From: Hyphodiscus hymeniophilus
Taxonomy: Eukaryota > Ascomycota > Leotiomycetes > Helotiales > Hyphodiscaceae
DNA length: 64,000 nucleotides
Assembly: GCA_016508695.1 (NCBI GenBank)
Contig: VNKQ01000005.1
Coordinates: 806,001 to 870,000, forward strand
Direction: 5' to 3'
Positions 56,709 through 64,000 of this stretch are shown in pieces. A program made the translations under genes and the position numbers. Each line of letters opens with the position of its first letter. Positions within the stretch are counted from its first letter, which is position 1. The notes beneath the pieces were generated by a model, which ran no database searches, was not told the DNA's origin, and was given only the letters and a program-made list of their open reading frames with translations.

Positions 56709-59342
56709 TCATCCGCTAAGGTTAGCACCCGTTCCATTTCCTTCTTCATCCTTTCTGTCTCGTCGTTGTGGCGTGGGACCCTTGCGTTGAGTAACCTGCG
56801 GACTGCTGTAAACATTTTTGAATGATTCGAGCTGAGAAGTCATAGCACCAAGCATGCGGTTGAATTCTGACTTCATCTCCTCATTGGTTGCGGTTCCACT
56901 CAAGGCTCTTTCCGAAGGCGGAGCTGGCAAATCGGGGAAGTCAGCGAAAGTGTACGGCAGATTGGCGGGGCGTGCAAGTGGTGCTTGTGATGGTAGAGGT
57001 GGCGGTGGCATATCAGAGTCAGAGAAACCGTAGCGATCTTGCGAGCTCTCTGCATCGGAAGTGCTGAAGTCTGATATTTCAGATATGTCTCGAGGACGTG
57101 CAGAGCTGTCACTGCGAAGACGGGCAGGCACGGCAGACTCTTCGTTGTAGTAATCGGGTTCTGTGATGTCGGTGTTCTCCGAAGAGAGTGGGGCATAAAG
57201 AGAGGCATGACGTTCGAGCTCGAAAGGATTGCCTAATGCCATTTGCTCGCTGGTTGCTGAGCCCGTATCAGAGTTTGCAGTCGAAGGCCGGCTATATGCT
57301 GGAATAGGGTCGGGCATGCTCATGTCAAGGTCAATGAGAGATTCTCGCATCGACAAACGATCCATGGTAGCTTGCTGGGTAAGACTTCCTACGAACGCTG
57401 CCCCAATAGGTTCTGTTGGATGATGAACAAGAGCAGGGCGACCACCAGAGGCCGGAGTTACAGCTGGTCGAGGAAGCTCGTAAGTCGTGGGAAATCTCGA
57501 GAGCTCTGGGTCTGCTGAAGCTGGGGGTGCCATTGTCGGAAATTTCCAGTCTTGTGTGCGGCGATTGGGGTTGACGTCTGCCGGATCGCTGAGAGCGGGG
57601 CGAGAGAAATCTTGTATTGTAGAAGAATAATCATCTTCCACTTCCTCCTGACCGCCGCGTCTACTTGGTTTGATTGTGTCCATTCCAGCAAAACTTGCGA
57701 GACCCGTATCAGAATCAAGGTCACCTAGATCTATCATTGACTCATGGCCGCCGAGATTGACCGTAGAATCGTGATCGCCAAGATCAATCAGGGTATCTCT
57801 GATTGATGTTTGTGCAGTATCATCACGTAGAGGCAAATCAGACGCGGGGGGTGGTGGAGGTCTGCCATAGTGGTTCCGACTATTGTCCTCGTAACTAGAC
57901 ATAGTGTTTGGATCGAAGATTTTCTCTAGCGGCGCAGGAAGACGTGCCAGAGCTTCAGGAGGTGGACGACGTCTTGACGCCTTCTGGGTCGGTCGAGAGG
58001 TTTCTTCGGCAAAGAAGCCTTGCAGTGCAACACCTTTCCCGTACGCCTCAAAGACATCTTGAGGAGTTGAATGTCTCGCAACGTCTTGATCGAAAGCAGC
58101 AGTCGTACTGAAGTTCCAATCGTATTCCGGCACGGATATTGAAGCGTCTGATGGGCCTTGAGCACCACCAAGCATGAAAAGCGATTTTCGACTACCGCCG
58201 CTGTCCTCCCACACCTTGAAGGCGCGGACAAGATTAGACAAGGTCGAGGTTGGATATTTCGAGCTTGTGCCGTATATGTATGGATGTTTCTGCACTTGCT
58301 CAATGGTAGGACGGGAACTAGGGAGTTCTTCCAAGCAGTATGCCACCAGATTTCGAAGTTCGTTTGAATACTTGCCACCTTCGAGCCTAGGTATGTGGTT
58401 CTGGAAATGGCTGCCAAGACGCTCCATCGGAATACCCTGCTGAACGTTTGGAGGTAAGCCGGTTGCAACTTCGTAGACCATCGAGCCGAATGCCCAGATA
58501 TCAATCTCCTTTCCGTAATAAGGCGTGGCCGTGAAAAGTTCAGGTGCCATCCAATGGGGCGTTCCGATGACAGTGGATCGCTTGTCGACCTTGCCCTCCA
58601 TAATGCCTGCAACACCAAAGTCACAAAGCTGTACGCCTCCATCTTCAGTAACAAGAACATTCGCACCTGAGAAGTTAGCTCTTGCATTTCTACGGAGACT
58701 GGATGACGTACACTTGATATCTCTATGGATAATTCCAGCTTCATGTACCCATTTGATCGCTTCGGCAACTTCTCGAAGAATAGGAATAATCCATTTCTCT
58801 TGCAATCCACCTGGAGCCGTTGGTTTCATCTTGCTAGGTTAGCAGTTGAAAGCTCGGGCGCAGCCGAGCACTTACCAAAGTAGCAATACTTCCTCCTCCG
58901 CAATACTCGCAGATCATCCACATCGCTTGCCCAACGGGCAAAGCCTCAATAACATGGTTGATGTTCTTCGCGTTGCTCTCGCTCAAGATCTTCAATGCAT
59001 TGACCTCTTTCAAGAACTCGGCGTACGAGTCAGCCAGTCTTGGATTTAGTGTATCGCTCTCATCGATGTCGATAATCTTGACTGCAACAATTGCTGCCGA
59101 TGTCATGTCCTTTCTGTGAAGCGATTAGTGAGTGGTCACACGTGACATTGAAAGTGAACTCACCCTCTGTACACCCGTCCAAATGATCCCTTCCCAGTTA
59201 GCTCAAGGAGCACATACTTTGGAGGGTCTTTTCCAGCTTTGCTTGCTTCCGCGAGTACTTTCGCCTGCATCTGCCTGGCGTCCTCAACAGCCTTGGATTT
59301 GACCGAGCTATATTCGCTCGGCCGCACCTGGAGAGACTCCAT
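56709..59342 (-). CDS. Ste20/germinal-center kinase (Nak1/POD-6/Kic1-like)
   Basis: Four exons (59342-59164, 59113-58876, 58829-58712, 58666-56709) encode 830 residues. The N-terminal kinase domain has GKGSFGRVYRG, VAVK Lys72, HRD at residues 174-176, DFG at 194-196 and GTPHWMAPELF. After ~320 residues comes a long Pro/Ser-rich tail that contains short repeats (TLIDLGD, MIDLGD, LIDLDMS). The extreme C-terminus has a conserved-looking helix (NEEMKSEFNRMLGAMTSQLESFKNV). The layout fits the fungal GCK that activates the NDR kinase Orb6/COT1 for polarity and septation (fission yeast Nak1, Neurospora POD-6, yeast Kic1). The orthology is inferred. Intron 3 (58667-58711, 45 bp) splits the catalytic loop (DIK-C-ANVLV) and is stop-free. 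Confidence 0.92.
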
Positions 59343-59638
59343 CCTGGCGGGATGGGTTCCTGAGGCTGTGAGGCTATTTTCTAAAAAAGACGCCTTCCAG
59401 CTCCGGTCGGATGGCTTCTTTGGCGGTTGCGTGGTAGATATGGTCGGAGGGTTGATACGGAGCGGAAGCGGTGGGAGAGGTCGAGATTGGACTTCAGCTC
59501 TGGTGGTTGATGAGGTAGGAGGAGGGTTTCTGAGGGCCGTTTGCTGGTACTGGTCTCCACGGGTGTGGCTTGACCCTGTGGCTGATGCGAAGTTTGGCGG
59601 CGATTGGACCTGTGTGGCTCGCTTATTAGCTCAACCTT

Positions 59639-62224
59639 CTAACACCAAATGCCGATAGCGACAACTACAGCGACAACGACACTCCTATCGACAAGACATC
59701 GTGTCTCTTCTCTCATCTCAACCTCATGCCTCTGATGCCCTCTGGGAGATGTATCTTCTCCCAGGAGGTCGGAATGGGGATTTGGCTGGGATTGGTGGAG
59801 GTTGCTCTTCCTCCCAATCCTCAGCCTCATCCCCCCGAAAGAGCGCATTTTCTCGACAGGTTCAACAATCGGCTCATGTGCTTCAACTTCGGAATCCTCA
59901 TAGTATGGGGTGGAAATAGAAGTGCCTCCATGTCTTACCGGTATATTATCTTCTTCGCTGGTTGCACTGTCATCCTCTTCTTGCTGCTCCCACAGACCCT
60001 CGGGCCAAGACTTGCTCTGCATCTCCGGCTGCTGGTAGCCACTTGTGCGGTAATCTGGACACAATTCTGCCAGTCGCAAATAACTGAAGGAAGGAGCTTG
60101 TGACATCTCTTGTCCAAACAATAACTTCGTTGTTTCATCCCACCGGGCTTTCCGCTCATGGCTTGCATTTTTGAACGGATTGCCTTCGCCTTCGTCTACC
60201 CTGGCAGCTTCCCTAGCGAATGGAGAATATGCTGAAACTTCCTGATACGCAAGCTGTACTTCGCTTTGGTAGGATTGGGCGAATGCTTCGGAGTTCTTTG
60301 TTGATTTTCGCTGAGTTTCGGGAATATGCTCGTCATCTTCCGCGGGCGGGGTATCAGAATAATCAGATTCCGAGTGTGAATCCTCTATCTTCTTTCCCTT
60401 GCCTTTGGATTTGGCTCTGATAGTTCTAGTCTTTCTTACTGGACTCGAACCGAATGCATCCGAGATTCCCAAAGCATTAAAGGGAGAGGGTTCACGTGCA
60501 GCACTCGGAATTGGTGGAGGCGAGTGATCTGGGGCCCTGGGAAGTGGAGTGCGAGGAGGCGTCACAGCTGCTACAAAAACCGGAGCTTTTCCTGCACGTA
60601 GTGCCTCGTCCCATTGATGGTAGCGAGAACCTTTCTGTGGTAGTGGTGGAGTTGAGCCTTGGTTCTCGCCAATCACCGGAGTCCACTGCTTCGTTGACTG
60701 CCGAGGAGGCTGTCTGATCGTTGGAGTGTCTGGAGCTGAAGATACAGTCGTGGCAGACGGTGCTCGTGCCTTTCGCAGGAATTCAGCATTGGACGTAATG
60801 GTACGGATAGCTAAATTCTCGCCAATGGTTTTAGCCGGACCTGACACGACCAAGATTGATGTTGCTACCTCCAGCAATTTCAGTGATTCTGCATCAGCTG
60901 CATCAGCCTCGGCGTCACTGAAAAGTTCTATGGTTGTGCGCCCTCCCTGCATGCGAACTGTTGACTCAACGTTCTTGGTTCGCCCCAGATCTCGACTGCC
61001 CTTTGGAATGCTCATATCGATCTCTTCTGAGGACAACCCTCCTTCTACTTCTGCAAACCCCTCGGCATCACTTCCATTTTGGAGTTGTGCTTCGTTTGTA
61101 CCTTCCAGTTGTGTCCATGCTTGAAGTGCCTTGCGGAATGTTGCAGCCTCCTCGCCATCTTCTCGCTGCTTTCTTAATCGACCAATCGTTGCTTCTGACA
61201 AGCCCGGTGGCTCAGACAGCTTTCGTCGAGACAGTGGCGGCGGTCTTCCAATGAGTGGATCGTTTGTCTGCCGGCGACCCTGGAGGTTCAGATAATGGTC
61301 ACTTGCTTGGCGGTGTGTGCGGATTTCTTCAGCTTGTTCCAGTCTTGTTGATCGTTGCTGCTCGGTTTCGTGAAATATAATAGGCTCCCCGCCAAAGGGG
61401 TTCCCATTATCATCAGATCTCACGCCACGCGGGAAAGCTTTATGAGGAACGACCTTCGGAACCATACGTGGTGGCGCAGCGAAGGTCGCTGGCGTTGGAA
61501 GGCCTCGCGAGAAAGGGAGAGATGGTACTTCTTGGAATGTTATTGGATTCGCGGCCTTCTTGGGAGTGAAGACTCTTCGTACTTTTTGGACGAAGGGTTC
61601 CTCGTTCCTTGCTCTCTTATCCGAGTCCACTCTATTGTTAAGTCCTTTTGGCAAGTCCGCGAAATTCGGATCTGCCTTCGGGTTTTCAATCATAGCCTTG
61701 GCCTGCTTCTTTCTCCATGAGATTTTATCAACGAAGTTGGGTGGGATTGGTGGAACTGGTGGGGCCTCGTTTAGCATCTCGAGCATTGTAATCATCTTGC
61801 CTGGAACTCCGAATCTCTCGGGCGAAACAACGATGGGGCTCGTCTTTCCGTACTCAAGGCCTGGGTCTGCAGGTAGTAAAGGTAGTGGTAATGTCTCAGA
61901 AGATCCCAAATTGTAGAGACCATGTCGGCCGATTTCATAGGGACTCTTGTCTTTCGAGAATGGCTGATAAAGACTTCCGTCTCTTTCTGGCGGTATTGTG
62001 TTCGTACGCTGCAGTGCTCTAGAGATCGCCAGGTTTGTCTTCATCTCATCATCGTCTTCTTCTTCGGCAGAGTCGAACATGGTACTGTCAGAACTCATTC
62101 GAGGTTGCCCTCCCTCACTTGATGCAACTCCTGAGCTCTTCCGCTCTTGCGGTCCTTCCATTGCCTTATTCTCTTGCGTTTTCCTCAATGCCCCAGTGGA
62201 CATCTTCTTCCTGAGTGCCTTCAT
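59639..62224 (-). CDS. Long disordered unknown protein
   Basis: One long ORF; I use the first ATG (62224, MKALRKKMSTGALRK), giving 861 residues. The frame continues upstream only from GTG codons, so an upstream exon is possible. I do not recognise a family. Composition is Pro/Ser/Glu/Arg-rich with probable disorder throughout. Possibly structured segments are VPPIPPNFVDKISWRKKQAKAMIENP, EEAATFRKALQAWTQLEG, AESLKLLEVATSILVVSGPAKTIGENLAIR and ARWDETTKLLFGQ. It ends with a hydrophobic stretch (RSVVVAVVVAIGIWC), which could be a tail anchor or the translation of an unspliced 3' end. No catalytic motif is visible. It lies head-to-tail with the GCK; the gap from this gene's stop to the GCK start is 296 bp. 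A shared regulator for the pair is conceivable but untested. Confidence 0.8.
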   Translation of the reverse strand: MKALRKKMSTGALRKTQENKAMEGPQERKSSGVASSEGGQPRMSSDSTMFDSAEEEDDDEMKTNLAISRALQRTNTIPPERDGSLYQPFSKDKSPYEIGRHGLYNLGSSETLPLPLLPADPGLEYGKTSPIVVSPERFGVPGKMITMLEMLNEAPPVPPIPPNFVDKISWRKKQAKAMIENPKADPNFADLPKGLNNRVDSDKRARNEEPFVQKVRRVFTPKKAANPITFQEVPSLPFSRGLPTPATFAAPPRMVPKVVPHKAFPRGVRSDDNGNPFGGEPIIFHETEQQRSTRLEQAEEIRTHRQASDHYLNLQGRRQTNDPLIGRPPPLSRRKLSEPPGLSEATIGRLRKQREDGEEAATFRKALQAWTQLEGTNEAQLQNGSDAEGFAEVEGGLSSEEIDMSIPKGSRDLGRTKNVESTVRMQGGRTTIELFSDAEADAADAESLKLLEVATSILVVSGPAKTIGENLAIRTITSNAEFLRKARAPSATTVSSAPDTPTIRQPPRQSTKQWTPVIGENQGSTPPLPQKGSRYHQWDEALRAGKAPVFVAAVTPPRTPLPRAPDHSPPPIPSAAREPSPFNALGISDAFGSSPVRKTRTIRAKSKGKGKKIEDSHSESDYSDTPPAEDDEHIPETQRKSTKNSEAFAQSYQSEVQLAYQEVSAYSPFAREAARVDEGEGNPFKNASHERKARWDETTKLLFGQEMSQAPSFSYLRLAELCPDYRTSGYQQPEMQSKSWPEGLWEQQEEDDSATSEEDNIPVRHGGTSISTPYYEDSEVEAHEPIVEPVEKMRSFGGMRLRIGRKSNLHQSQPNPHSDLLGEDTSPRGHQRHEVEMREETRCLVDRSVVVAVVVAIGIWC

Positions 62225-64000
62225 GTTGTTGGTGAGCAAGTTGCTCACAAGCTCGTGCGAAAGTCAAGGCGTTAAGACGGTTATATCGATAGCATCGCGT
62301 CCCGAGGGGATCTTTGTTGATTTGAGGGATGATGCGTAAAGCTAGGTGGATGGGTTGCAATTGCGAAGCTCGAGATGGAAAGCAAGGTGTAGCAAAGAGA
62401 GTTGAAGGGTGATTGAGAGATGATGGAGGTGACATTCAGCAATTGAATTGTTTTGAGATTTACTTGGCATGTGCGGAGTTACTCTTATTGATGTTTGTAT
62501 ATTCTCCTCCTTTTCGCAGAATCCCCTGCTGAAGCCTTCACGAAAAACGTCACCAAAACAGCATGATTCAATGTTTTTGCATGGTCTTTGATGCATTGAA
62601 TACCCCGTATCCCCAAGAAGTCCTCTCTATCGAATAACATATTAGATATATGCTTTTATTGAGTGTTCATACTGTCTTGAAAGTTTCGATCTGAAGAATC
62701 GAGTGCAATCGTCGTCTTAGGGTTGAAAACCACCAAAAACAACGCCAAGTGGGGCGATATCGAGAAAGCACTAAGGAAGCGAGCACGTGCTACCCCATCA
62801 AAATATTGCAGAGTTAATGGCGACGATGGACGGATCCAAACATAGTATTGGTTTGTCTCCTGTCATCTTCGAAAGGACTTTCTTATGCTGGTGCTGACTA
62901 GGGGTCATATGGAAGATCAAGATGGACCGGCAAACTCAAACTTGCTCTTGAGGGAGTCGCCCCCTTTCATGGATGCTTGGCCATGAATGTCAACAAAGTT
63001 CAAACCATTCCGACAACTTTCGTTCTGAATAGTCTTGCTTCAGGACCCGCCTCGTTTATCATCTCAATCCTTCAATTTGTTTGAGTAATTTGGACTGGAT
63101 GTGATAGCTGGCGGGGTTTTGTGAATTTTAACTGTCTTTGTGGCCATGATTCCACTGCTAATGAATTAGGCCAGCCAGAGTAGCGAGCCCAAAACTGTGC
63201 CAGGATCTAGAATCGTAGGAAACTCCAACAGACAGACATACAAGACATTTTGTGAACTTTTGTGGCGCTTAGAGACGTTGCTAATAACTCGTGGAAGAAG
63301 AAGTCTTCTTTGATGAGCTGCCCAACTTGCTCAAGTGAAAGGGTCACGAGACATGAGTTTCTACCTGACAGCAAGTGTATTTCAGGTAGCTTTTGCCCCC
63401 AGAAGGAGTGATTTCTAAACAAGCATATTACATCCATTATCGATGAGTAGACACGCGTCGTCGGAGAAAGAGGTTGTGCTTTGGGAGAAGTGTTCTTGGC
63501 GAAAGGGTCATGTCTGATAAGAAGTGGTGATGGAGTGGAAGCCTTGATTGAATACGATTGTTGTACTTATGGAGAAGGGTTGGTTTGTTATAAAAGATGT
63601 ATATTGTTAAAAAGGTTTGCTGATGGTGTTACTGGCCACTGAAAAGGGATCCAGCTTGACAAGATGTGGTTCTCTAGGGCAAGCGCCAATTTGTTGAGAG
63701 TATTATTGAAGAAGCTATACGAAGTAAGGCTGCATTTGAGAATAGATATTTCTTGATAAGAAAGTGGCGATTGCCCACGTATATTGCTAGCAAGAGATGG
63801 TTAGGGAGAAAGATAATTTCTCCAGTCAGGTGTCCTTGAAAAAACATAATTATTTTCTCCAGAAAATGGGTCTTGCTGATTGAGGTGTCCGGTGCAGGCA
63901 AGATGTTTGCTGAGAGAGAATTCCTGAACAACGTTCCGCCGCTCTTTCCAGAAGTATTTTTGGGTCTGAGAGGAAGTTACAACCGCATATCCAGAACGAA
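62225..64000. other. Intergenic to the window end, no gene seen
   Basis: The final 1.8 kb have only short ORFs (up to about 113 codons). The largest overlap the 5' end of the disordered-protein gene and may belong to its leader or to an unrecognised first exon. Beyond 62600 nothing coding was found on either strand. Confidence 0.5.

Noticed and set aside
60424..60446. ACTCGAACC-like string resembling a tRNA T-arm
   Set aside because: It lies inside the coding sequence of the disordered protein and no acceptor stem or anticodon arm can be formed around it.

Overview
The window is a 64-kb stretch of nuclear DNA from a filamentous ascomycete fungus. This follows from the compact intron-bearing genes (introns mostly 45 to 160 bp, GTRNGT donors, CTRAC-type branch sites, YAG acceptors), from the gene families present (LSD1 with an HMG box, Ste20/GCK kinase, WW plus PhoD-like phosphatase, fungal SDR) and from the Pezizomycotina style of the proteins. 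Leotiomycetes/Helotiales is a guess from general similarity and was not tested. There is no prokaryotic, viral or CRISPR signal, and I recognised no tRNA or rRNA gene.

Layout. 0-13.5 kb: a 5'-truncated WW/PhoD-like phosphatase (+), phosphomannomutase (-), a branched-chain aminotransferase (-), a membrane-anchored histidine-phosphatase-like protein (-), the mitochondrial phosphate carrier (-) and a small CBS-domain protein (+). 13.5-18.6 kb: a gene-free stretch with a decayed Ty3/Gypsy integrase fragment and simple repeats. 18.6-29.1 kb: an atypical SDR (+), then F-actin capping protein beta, an LSD1-type demethylase and Vps33, all on the minus strand. 31-44.9 kb: a conserved unknown protein (+), a CaMK (-), a UBE2W-type E2 (+), COQ6 (-), DNA topoisomerase I (-), the ATP synthase gamma subunit (+) and a small Cys-containing orphan (-). 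47-62.2 kb: a Cys-rich orphan (+), the complex I 49-kDa subunit (-, with a one-base frameshift in this sequence), RPC40 (+), UBA3 (-), TEL2 (+), a Ste20/GCK kinase (-) and a long disordered protein (-). 62.2-64 kb is non-coding.

The genes do not form a pathway or a secondary-metabolite cluster. They are mostly housekeeping genes: mitochondrial energy metabolism (phosphate carrier, COQ6, ATP3, 49-kDa subunit), chromatin and DNA (LSD1, TOP1, TEL2), trafficking and cytoskeleton (VPS33, CAP2, GCK) and ubiquitin-like conjugation (UBE2W-like E2, UBA3). Several neighbours are divergent pairs with short shared upstream regions.

I found no new multi-gene system. The best leads are local: a single-base frameshift in an essential complex I gene, a GC-AG intron and a conserved-looking CK2/R2TP-binding motif in TEL2, a histidine phosphatase and an SDR that appear to lack a catalytic residue, repeated acidic motifs in TOP1 and the GCK, and three stop-free introns whose length is a multiple of three. 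All exon joins were made by hand from splice signals, frame and family knowledge; no alignment or transcript data were available.
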